Shown in pieces: positions 56,238-64,000 of a DNA stretch of 64,000 bases. A program made the position numbers and the translations under genes. The notes beneath the pieces were generated by a model. The model was given only the letters and a program-made list of their open reading frames with translations. It had not been told where the DNA came from and ran no database searches. Each line of letters begins with the position of its first letter. Position 1 is the stretch's first letter. This DNA is from Locusta migratoria (lineage: Eukaryota > Arthropoda > Insecta > Orthoptera > Acrididae): positions 284,731,154-284,795,153 of the forward strand of contig CM048747.1 in the NCBI GenBank assembly GCA_026315105.1, read 5' to 3'.

Positions 56238-56292
<55 letters not shown>
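56238..56292 (+). repeat. Poly-A run of 55
   Basis: An uninterrupted A run. It could be the tail of a retroposed sequence on the plus strand, with the preceding repeat (55860-56237) as its body; I could not find a target duplication. Confidence 0.8.
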
Positions 56293-56293
<1 letters not shown>

Positions 56294-56590
56294 ACCTATG
56301 TAAGAACCTTCCCCGTGCAATTTTGTGTACGTGTACCAAATTTTACGTTGGTTGTCTCGATGTTGAGTTATAAGAAAAGAGACAGACAGACAACAAATGT
56401 GTTTTATAAGTTTAGAGACATATTTTCATTCTTGACGGTATTGTCTTAATTGTTAATATCATTTAATACAATACAACAGTCCCACTGCTCGCAAATACAG
56501 AGCTACTACCGTAATCGGTCACACAGCCATTCTTCAGGAAATATTCCGATTTTTATCCATTGTGTTGGAACCTACGACTGTTTCTTGAAA

Positions 56591-56784
56591 TAGGTTTCAG
56601 AAATTACTGCAACCAGTCGCCTTTTGTTTCTTCTTAATGAAGATTTATTTAAACCATTACCGGTTTCAAGCTGCCTAGCAGCTCATCTTTAGATGGTATA
56701 TATTTATTTCAAATTACATTTGTATAGTTATGCGCTTCACATTTAATTTGTCTATATTTGGTCCACTTATGGATAGGATTTCAC
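56591..56784 (-). repeat. Penelope-like end with hammerhead-like motif (left of an inverted pair)
   Basis: The minus strand reads ATCTAAAGATGAGCTGCTAG, then GCAGCTT, GAAACCGGTAATGG and TTTAAATAAATC. Hairpin GCTGC-TAG-GCAGC, the GAAA box and self-complementary ACCGGT are intact; the first box has drifted. It is an inverse copy of 58342-58536. Confidence 0.55.
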
Positions 56785-57827
56785 CACAGTCTAACATATA
56801 CAGTCCGACACTCCCACAGCTTTTTGTTATACGCTGCGGTAGCAACGCTCCAAGCGGCCGGCAAGCTACGTTTCTGAATACGATAGTTGATGAGAGCGAA
56901 TGGTATCGTTTAGATTGACTTCAGTATACGTTTTACATTAGGGAACGTATGTAGCGCCTTATAAATAGGTAATAATTTAAAAATAGCTCCCCATTTGTCT
57001 TTCTTAGGTTTCATAAGATCCCTGACAAGGTACGAAACGGTACATTACAGGGCAGTTAATTTACTATTATCCTGTAACATACAGGCTTTAAATGAATAAT
57101 TTCATTTTCTATTGAAAATAAAAATGCCTAGGAAACACCAGGAGACATGCCTTTAGCAGTGAGACGTCACTTTCTACTCGGGAACGTTGATGTTTCTTCA
57201 CTACAATTCCAGTAAAATCGGCGAGGTTGGAACGTAGGAAACGTATATAGAATACAATAAATACAGTATTTAACGTACCAAATCAACTACCACAGATGTA
57301 GCTGATGGAAAAACGTTAAAGACGTGGCAATAAAACTATAATCGCCCAAACTGTTTTCCAACAAAGAAGAAACCCAATTCCACAATTGTTGCTACATCTG
57401 AACCAGAAATGGCAAGAATCATCAAAACATTGGTTTTTAAAGCTAAAGTAGTTACACTAAAAAGAATATGCACGTATAAGAAAGACGAGTGACGTGTAAA
57501 AACGTGAGAATCATTAGACTCCATACCGAATTGATACACGTCAAAAATTGGCTGTCATAGTAAGAACAGACCATAATAGCAGTTTATTATACCATTATGT
57601 TTATATGTAACTTACTTTCAGCGGAATAAGCTGCAAATATACACATATTCGTAAGTATTTGTTCATGACAGAATTGTTCTTTATAACATTGAATCATTTA
57701 AATTAGGTTGTTTTTATATTACTTTCCGTATTATGATTGTCTCTAAATATTTTACTAATGCTTGTAACGTAAAAATTGTAGTAAGTATTTCGTTAATTGC
57801 GTACAAAAGCGATTATAAACAAACATC
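56785..57827. other. No recognisable gene
   Basis: Sequence between the two inverted Penelope-like ends, before the SINE at 57828. No ORF of note, no repeat recognised. Confidence 0.35.
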
Positions 57828-58025
57828 GTCGGCCGCGGTGGCCGAGGGGACGGAGGCGCTCCAGTCACGGTCTGCACGGTCACTACGGTCGGGGGTTCGA
57901 ATCCCCCTTGGGCATGGATATTTAGGCCGTCCTTAGTGTTAGCTAGTTCTTAAGTAGTTTGTAATTTTAGGGACTGATGACCACGTAGTTAAGTCCCATA
58001 AGCTATACAAACATTTGGACATTTG
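57828..58025 (+). mobile_element. SINE (family 1), full length
   Basis: Head TCGGCCGCGGTGGCCGAGGG, B box GGGGGTTCGAATCCCCC, body GGGACTGATGACCACG and end ACATTTGGACATTTG. Imperfect duplication AAACAAACATC / AAACCAACATC. Confidence 0.88.
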
Positions 58026-58143
58026 AAACCAACATCACTACATCGGCGGCTTACCCACCGCTAGGAGCGCCATTGTCGCAGCAACTGTCAGTTGGTAACA
58101 ACTTTTACAGCAGTGAGTGTCGCGGCTGTATATGTTAGACTGT

Positions 58144-58348
58144 GATTTCACTACACTTCCTTTCCATCAACACACCACAACAACTCCCATGATTTTTAAG
58201 TGGTAAAATTAACAAACACTTCACACACATTACGACTTTACAGCCACTACCACAACTTTCGAAAGTGTGTGAAGTGTTTGTTAATTTTACCACTTAAAAG
58301 TCATTGGAGTTGCTGTGGTGTGTTGATGGAAATGAAGTGTAGTGAAAT
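58144..58348. repeat. Palindromic element joined to a Penelope-like end
   Basis: Arms 58144-58228 and 58264-58348, about 85 bases each, are inverted copies (GATTTCACTACACTTC, CATCAACACACCACA, AAGTGGTAAAATTAACAAAC). The right arm runs directly into the repeat at 58342-58536. Confidence 0.72.
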
Positions 58349-58536
58349 CCTATCCATAAGCGGACCAAATATGGACAAATTAAATACGAAGCGCATAACT
58401 ATACAAATGTAATTTGAAATAAATGTATACCATCTGAAGATGAGCTGCTAGGCAGCTTGAAACTGGTAATGGTTTAAATAAATCTTCATTAAGAAGAAAC
58501 AAAAGGCGACTGGTTGCAGTAATTTCTGAAACCTAA
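58342..58536 (+). repeat. Penelope-like end with hammerhead-like motif (right of an inverted pair)
   Basis: ATCTGAAGATGAGCTGCTAG, then GCAGCTT, GAAACTGGTAATGG and TTTAAATAAATC. It mirrors 56591-56784 over about 195 bases. The palindrome site is ACTGGT here, one change from ACCGGT. Confidence 0.6.
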
Positions 58537-58685
58537 TATTCCGATTGAGTCTTACATCCCAAGCCTTTACGTAATGTGTGGGAACAGTAAAAATGGAGGT
58601 CGCGGGTGGGTCTTCCTATTTTTGATCAGTTCGTATGACAACTGTATTGTAGTCACGAGGGGAAATGGACTGTACTGATCCTTTC

Positions 58686-58883
58686 AAATGTTCAAATGTT
58701 TGTTAAGCTTTTGGGACTTAACTACGGGGTCATCAGTCCCTAAACTTACAAACTACTTATGAACTACTTACGAACTAAGACGGCGCAAATATCCATGCCC
58801 GAGGGGGGATTCGAACCCCCGACCGTAGTGGCCGTGCTGACCGTGACTGGAGCGCCTCAATCACCTCGGCCACCGCGGCCGGC
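58686..58883 (-). mobile_element. SINE (family 1), full length, minus strand
   Basis: Intact head (CCACCGCGGCCGGC at the right) and body. Perfect 12-base duplication ACTGATCCTTTC at 58674-58685 and 58884-58895. Confidence 0.93.
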
Positions 58884-59094
58884 ACTGATCCTTTCCTCAA
58901 GAGTATAATTGCCTCAAAAAAATACAGTAGCTACATGGCAAATTTAAATACTGGAATGATATTAACAGTAACAGCTTTTACATACAGTAGGACCGCCGTA
59001 TTTCTGGGTGGCACTGTTAACGAGAGTAACATTTGTAACGAGTACTGTTTCGTTTCGCAACGGATACATACGAAAACAATCTTTTCGTTAGTCT

Positions 59095-59156
59095 CGCAGC
59101 TCTATTATCGTTTCAGGCCGAGCTACTTCGATTGCAAGAATTCTTAGAAATTACCA
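59095..59156. repeat. Inverse MITE end (partner of 54667-54770)
   Basis: The complement reads GGTAATTTCTAAGAATTCTT, then GCAATCGAAGTAGCTCGGCC. It matches the outer part of the end at 54667-54770. Confidence 0.5.
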
Positions 59157-59232
59157 GATATCGGTTGTAAGCACTGATCTCTTAGAGATCACTGGATGTA
59201 AGATTCAAAGTTTGTACGCCATGATTACTTCC

Positions 59233-59573
59233 GGTAAAATTTTACCTACTATATTGACGGCCTCTCATGAATATGTTGGTAACATCCACAACATGGCAGA
59301 AAATCTTACCAAGATGTTAATATTCCTAGATATACACATAGAATGACTTGATTAATTTTTCGTACAGACCAAGAAGAAAATAATTAATGCTGTTCCTGCA
59401 CTATGGTTGGCAATTTCTTGTACGTAACGTTGTCCACTCAGTAGAAGTAATTGCCCTCGTATAACGAAGATTTCAGGACCAAATATTTGCGTTGTCACTT
59501 GAATGAATGATGCCAACGTCACATGAGTGCCAACATTATCAAGCGAGGCCGTCAGGACGGTAAGTAAATTTTA
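59233..59573. mobile_element. MITE (TAAAATTTTAC...GTTGG type)
   Basis: Left end GGTAAAATTTTACCTACTAT, then GACGGCCTCTCATGAATATG and TTGGTAAC; the right end complement reads TTAAAATTTACTTACCGTCC, then GACGGCCTCGCTTGATAATG and TTGGCAC. About 340 bases, no coding. Confidence 0.72.
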
Positions 59574-60421
59574 AGCGAGCTTCCCATGATAATAATAACG
59601 GTCCAGCAGCTATTTTAAGGTCAGCAGTAAACCAACATTTTCTTTCACACCTGATTTAAGCTGCTCAAAGAGAAAAGATACAATAATTTTCAATAATGGT
59701 TTTACAGGTCGAAGTCGCACATCCAGATACATTTACAAAGCAAACTGTACCCTGTATGAGGTATTTTGGAGAGAGATTTTTATTACGTTGTTTCATTGAA
59801 ACTGCATTTTTCGTAATAAGCAAGTATAAATATGAAACCAACAAATACGGCAAGTTAGCATCTTAAACACATTTATAATCTAATTTTATGTCACAATTTT
59901 TTTATTTCTTTTCAATTTGCTGTTCCAAAGATACGCCATATTAATTGTAGTCATTTTTCATCTTTTTGTACTTACACTCATGCGAAAGTGGCACGAAGTA
60001 CAAAGCCTCTCTAGAGCAAACGATACAGAATTCTCGTTTCTGTGTTTAAGATGTTGATTTATCATTCCCCCAAAACACCTCAAGTTGGGAACGATTTGCT
60101 TTGTAAAAGTGTGTAGAAGTGCGACGTATTACTGTTGTCTAAAGTTTGGTCGACTATGCGTGAATACTTGGTCTTCATAAAGTCTACAACGGTTTTAAAT
60201 CACATAAAATTAAAGGGTAATTTGGAAGAATCCGTGTACATCGAAGGAAACGGCATTGCGATCGATATATATCCAACGTTCGATTCTTGCTCCACATTCG
60301 ATATGACAAACGCGAAGCAGTTAATTTAAAATGTATTTTTAAGTGCGTTGAATTTGTGACATTCTCTTGTACTTTTCCGACTCAATATGTGTTTACCATC
60401 TGAAATATCCAAAGAAATAAC
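59574..60421. other. No recognisable gene
   Basis: AT-rich. A CGATATATATCC block near 60260 resembles MITE ends. A pair of imperfect inverted stretches (TTAAGATGCTAAC-like at 59855 and GTTTAAGATG at 60040) may bound another small element. Confidence 0.35.
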
Positions 60422-60755
60422 GGTAATTTCCAAGAATGGTATATATCGAACTGCAACTGTAAACGATTTAGTGTACTGAACCGGAGATTCGGGCGCTACT
60501 CGCCCTCACGTACTAAAAATAAAACTTTTTGCTTGACTTATACCTATCCTTCTTAAGAGTACGCTACGGATCACTTTCTTTTAAAGTGAAAGTTAGGGTA
60601 GGTATAGATTAAATAAGAAGTTCTTTTTTAGAATGTGATGGCGCGTAGCGCCCGGATCTCCGTTTAAGAAACACGCAATCAATTTACAGTTGTACGTTAG
60701 ATATATATCATTTCAAGCCGAGGTTCTTCGATTGCAAGCATTCTTGGAAATAACC
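60422..60755. mobile_element. MITE with a second MITE nested inside
   Basis: Outer ends GGTAATTTCCAAGAATGGTA and the complement GGTTATTTCCAAGAATGCTT face each other, with ATATATC and TGTAAA blocks inside. Inner element at 60481-60662. Confidence 0.65.
60481..60662. mobile_element. Nested MITE (CGGAGATTCGGGCGCTACTCGCC type)
   Basis: Inverted ends of about 70 bases: CGGAGATTCGGGCGCTACTC at the left and the complement CGGAGATCCGGGCGCTACGC at the right, continuing through CTAAAAA, AAACTT and TATACCTA. It splits the outer MITE, so it is younger. Confidence 0.75.
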
Positions 60756-61198
60756 GAAATATCGGCATAACTGAAGATAGGGATACCACTCTCAGCTTTA
60801 ACCCATGATGTAATCACAATCTTGGAAAACACGTATACGGGATAATATCTAAATACTTACGTATTGTATATAATAAATAATCTGTGGTTAGCTTCGTAAA
60901 TTATATATTACAACAGAATGCACCATCCATGATTACCATCGTCTACAACTCAAACACAACATAATTACTTACGCCACATACAAATATGCATGTACACAAC
61001 AACATGCCAATGCCACGGGTCAAATCTAACGGGTGATATCCCAGTCTTCAGATAAGCCAAAATTTCATAAAACCATCACGTCAAAAAACAACATCGTAAT
61101 TAGCTATATAAAACAGCTGTTCCGCCAAGTTAAGTTTTCCGTCATTGGTAGCGAAGCGAGAGTCGAACGTTCGATATATATCGTTATACGGTACTACA
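60756..61198. repeat. Two inverted copies of the GGGATACCACTC repeat
   Basis: At 60767-60810 (CTGAAGATAGGGATACCACT, then TTTAACCCATG) and, in inverse orientation, at 61010-61070 (complement CTGAAGACTGGGATATCACC, then TTTGACCCGTGGC). The same block occurs at 45300-45360 on the minus strand. The pair may be the two ends of one element of about 300 bases. Confidence 0.5.
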
Positions 61199-61541
61199 GG
61201 TAATTTCCAAGAAAGCTGACACTCAAAGTTGTACGGCAGAAATCAATGTATAAGAATGTCGATTACATCAGTATTGGCACACGACTTAAGTGTGAAGAAT
61301 GTATTTCATTAATGTGTTGTAATTAAGAAAGTGTATATACAACCCTATACAGTACCTCAAGACGAATACTTTGTTCATTAATAAAGAAAGTGAAGCAAAT
61401 TTTTTGGGTATTTGAACGTTATGATACATTAGAAAATACCCATATTTACACATCCCGTGCGTGAATAACCGTGTAATAGACATTCGCAACATATCGATTT
61501 CTGCCGTACAACTTCGAGTGTAAGCTTTCTAGAAAATTACC
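61199..61541. mobile_element. MITE (CCAAGAAAGCTTACACTCGAAG type), copy 2
   Basis: Left end GGTAATTTCCAAGAAAGCTG, then ACACTCAAAGTTGTACGGCA; the right end complement is GGTAATTTTCTAGAAAGCTT, then ACACTCGAAGTTGTACGGCA. It aligns in inverse orientation with 53706-54154 but is about 105 bases shorter. Confidence 0.78.
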
Positions 61542-62099
61542 AATATTTGTATTTCCTTACATTGTGGAGCAGTAACAATCTAAATTTCAATAGATTTCAA
61601 TTTTCTGCAACAGCAAAATTAAATTTTACGTAGAGTAAAATTTGCAAGTAAAAAGTAACAGAAATTCTTGAACATAAGAGCTATGAAAAGTCAATCCTCC
61701 ACCTCGGTTACAGAAACACAATATTTAACGGTTAGGTGTACCTTAAGTTATTTAAGCACTAAAGCTATATTCAGGAGTGGTCACTAGTACCTATTACTGT
61801 GTACCTATTTCCCAGCATTTCACGAATCACAGTAAACAATCAAATAAACGATTTCTATGACAGGCTATACATGAATCCTACTAGCAACACCGCCACGAGC
61901 TCTATCATATCATTAACAAAACGAGTAAATTGTCTCCTACAGAGAAACAATACCAAATTTAAGTTTGTCATGTCGTATACACCGCATTAGTAGTACCTAC
62001 AATTAGTAGTAATTGAGTAAATTGGCTGGAAAACTATTTTACGTAATTAATAATATACTTAACAATCTTTAAAATAGTAACATCCAATGAAGAACTCCT
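61542..62099. other. No recognisable gene
   Basis: AT-rich, random short ORFs only. Confidence 0.35.
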
Positions 62100-62346
62100 G
62101 TAAAATTTTACTTATGGCGTACTGTGCTAATGTTGGCAACAACCGCTGAATGCACTTCCAAAACCCAATCACATAGAATGAGGGGTATATTCTTTCGTAT
62201 TGACCATGAAATAAATAGTTATTGCTGTTATTTTTCTGCAGAAGACAATCTCTTATATGTTCCCTTATTATGCCAATTATCTCGTAAAGTGAACATTTCG
62301 TTGCCAACACTAGCACATTATGCCGCCAATGCCGTAAGTAAAATTG
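62100..62346. mobile_element. MITE (TAAAATTTTAC...GTTGGCAAC type), complete small copy
   Basis: Left end GTAAAATTTTACTTATGGCG, then TGCTAATGTTGGCAACAACC; right end complement AATTTTACTTACGGCATTGG, then TGCTAGTGTTGGCAACG. About 247 bases. Confidence 0.75.
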
Positions 62347-62514
62347 AACTGTAGGCCCTACACTATGCGTAATTCCGAAATACTACGATTTTTATTTATA
62401 AAAGTCCTTTAAAATAAGCATGATGATAGTCATTTTCTATAAAAGGCAATAGCTGAAAATACATGCGTAAAAAGAAGAATAAAATTATTGGATACAAATG
62501 CCAAATTATAATTC

Positions 62515-62709
62515 TTGCAATTAATGTCGTTAAGTTGGGGAGCATTAACTCGGTTGGAAATCCCTAACATAGCTTCTACCCAAAATGCAGATTTTACTGA
62601 CAAACTTCAGGCGCTATGGTTCAGTGCATTGAAATCAGGTAAAGACAAATCTACTGTTTGCTTTTTAAAAGATATAAATGCAGCCTTACGAGAGACTGTT
62701 CGACAGTAA
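62515..62709 (+). other. Open frame of unknown status
   Basis: 64 residues with a protein-like look (LSWGALTRLEIPNIASTQNA, KSGKDKSTVCFLKDINAALR) ending at a stop. No start context, splice sites or relatives were recognised. It may be the tail of a decayed transposable-element ORF. It lies on the strand opposite to host exon 1, about 60 bases downstream of that exon's donor. Confidence 0.2.
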
Positions 62710-62772
62710 TTTGACTCGTATTAAAAGTTTTAGAATAAAATTTAGAACATAGGCTTCTTTAAAAATACTGAC

Positions 62773-62865
62773 CTGATCCTCCTCCGCCGCGACATTTCTC
62801 TGCACGAGGGACGTGCTTAATAATCCTATGCAAACAAAGACGGCTATTTTCCTCAAGGAATTCAT
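62773..62865 (-). CDS. Host gene exon 1: signal peptide of a secreted protein
   Basis: Seen: 31 codons start at ATG 62865-62863, the first in-frame ATG after a stop at 62946-62944. An A sits at -3, as usual for insect starts. The exon ends at a GT donor (CAG|GTCAGT, GT at 62772-62771), leaving phase 0. The peptide begins MNSLRK, then has a hydrophobic core (IAVFVCIGLLSTSLV) and a polar end finishing AAEEDQ, which is a classical signal peptide with a likely cleavage near the AA pair. Inferred: this is the first coding exon of a secretory protein. Its phase matches the next candidate exon 20.9 kb downstream. No promoter was recognised upstream. I do not recognise the family. Confidence 0.68.
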
Positions 62866-63735
62866 TTTTACGACAATGGCGGTAAGTGCTTTTGTTGAGC
62901 TATACGTTATTACGAGCAACAAACTGAATTCACCAAAGACTAACTACATATACCAAAGAGAGAATGTTAGTCTACGACTTGTCAGAGAGGTATTTGTATC
63001 ATGGTAGACTTCTTGTGTTTCAGTTCATTCAAAAAATAAACGTAAATGAATTAAAGTTAAAACTAACGAATCAACTACAGTTGACAATTAATTGACATTC
63101 TATCAATACTTTTATAGATCAATGATGCAGACAGTACATTCAGAATCTTAAGCACAAGAGGATGCGAGAGCAATTGATGTTCCATGACATAACGAACAAT
63201 ATATTACTGCTACACTTGGACAAGTCTCGAACTGTAGTTCTTCCAGTTCTGTTGTATCTTTCGATCGACCAGCCATCTAGTAACCTCTGTTTCTACTATC
63301 TCACAGACTTGTGCCACAAATGCTCTTAGCTATAACCAACAGATTTCAATAATAACAATAACAGTGAAACACCAGCTGAAATATTGTCTGTGGCGTAAAT
63401 CGTTTGCAAAAACGACTATTAATAAATACATAAAAGAAGGCAATGATTTTCTCTCCAATTCCCGAGCTTTTGTGGGTTCCGTAATATAGTCATATCTGAC
63501 GACGGCGTACTATATCCTATTTGGATCTTGACGCTGTAATTTATTCTTGCAGTAGTAATTACATGTATTACGGTTCATTAGATTTGTTAGATATGTAAAT
63601 CATGTTTAATTTTCTAGCTTGCTTTATTTAAATCTTGCCCATCTTCCTTTCAAACTGATTAAACTCTAGTTCGGGTAAAGTTTTCGGTTGATACGTTTAC
63701 TGTGAACAAGGACTGAAACGCTCGTTTCGAAATGT
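62866..63735. other. Upstream of host exon 1; no promoter recognised
   Basis: The 5' untranslated region and promoter of the host gene would be expected here or further right if exon 1 is the first exon. I see no convincing core promoter motif. Confidence 0.3.
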
Positions 63736-64000
63736 GTTGGTGCGTTTAGCAAGGCCTTCCAATCCATCCTCTCCCGACGCATCCAAAAACACCAACATCA
63801 AAAACCACCTCCTCCCCAATAACTGATGTGGCTTTCGTCGCAAATTCCCCTCTGCTGATCAGCTCCTACAGGTCACCCACCTTCTGCCCATCAGCTTAAT
63901 CAAGTATTTTTGTGTCTCTCGACCTACAAAAAACCTATGACCTTGTTTAAAACTCTTGTACTGATACCGGTTTCGGCAAATCTATGTTGCAGTCTTCAAG
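63736..64000 (+). pseudogene. LINE reverse transcriptase fragment at the window edge
   Basis: The plus strand, across two frames, reads KAFQSILSRRIQKHQHQKPP and then a CGFRRKFPSADQLLQVTHLL-like segment followed by FVSLDLQKTYDL, which is the start of an RT palm (the motif A region) in a non-LTR element. It continues past base 64000. Frameshifts are already present. Confidence 0.55.

Noticed and set aside
56090..56449. 119-residue ORF with a long Lys run
   Set aside because: The Lys run is the 55-base poly-A tract; there is no support for translation.
1..64000. CRISPR arrays, operons, Shine-Dalgarno sites, prophage or other bacterial systems
   Set aside because: Looked for and not seen; repeat types, introns, SINEs and LINEs all point to an insect nuclear genome.

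Overview
The window looks like a repeat-dominated stretch of a large insect genome, most likely an orthopteran or a close polyneopteran relative. The reasons are: many copies of a tRNA-derived SINE with a conserved body (GGGACTGATGACC...GTTAAGTCCC); other SINE and fold-back families I associate with grasshopper and locust genomes (bodies ending AATCTGCCAGGAAGTTTC, or containing GCAAATGCCGGGATGG); RTE-type LINEs; and an AT-rich background without operons, ribosome binding sites or compact genes. The organism call is from memory of these families, not from a search.

Host gene. I find one credible host gene, on the minus strand, spread over almost the whole window. A signal-peptide exon at 62773-62865 is followed, toward lower coordinates, by short GC-richer exons at 41773-41911, 20091-20226, 10986-11134 and 2787-2880 (or 2878). 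Each has an AG acceptor and a GT donor (the first needs only a donor), and the phases fit without a gap (0, 1, 2, 1). Together they predict the N-terminal ~200 residues of a secreted, hydrophilic, acidic protein that I cannot place in a family. The rest lies beyond base 1. If correct, nearly everything else here is intronic repeat sequence; the introns are about 20.9, 21.5, 9.0 and 8.1 kb.

Repeat layout. 0-11 kb: SINEs, a fold-back tRNA-like element (3024-3416), LINE remnants (4235-6640) and palindromic hammerhead-like elements. 11-14 kb: an RTE LINE split by another RTE copy in reverse orientation. 15-16.5 kb: a near-complete Tc1-like DD34E transposon. 17-19.6 kb: a CR1/Jockey-group LINE carrying two SINEs with target duplications. 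21-24 kb: a decayed transposase gene interrupted by a SINE and a LINE. 24-26 kb: a Penelope-like element with an RT plus GIY-YIG reading frame and a hammerhead-like motif. 28-31.6 kb: an RTE fragment, a hAT-like MITE with a nested SINE, back-to-back SINEs and a Helitron. 32-41.6 kb: two long RTE copies, one carrying an IS630-like transposon and the other a 581-bp hairpin-ended insertion. 42-46 kb: SINEs, a GC-rich palindrome, Tc1-like pieces and a higher-order tandem array. 46-49.3 kb: a Jockey-like LINE and a second Helitron in inverse orientation that keeps the end of its helicase. 50-62.4 kb: mostly MITEs, nested in places. 63.7-64 kb: the start of another LINE reverse transcriptase.

Comparing copies inside the window gives several exact insertion sites and target duplications, so part of the insertion history can be ordered without outside data. 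No rRNA, functional tRNA, CRISPR or bacterial feature was seen.
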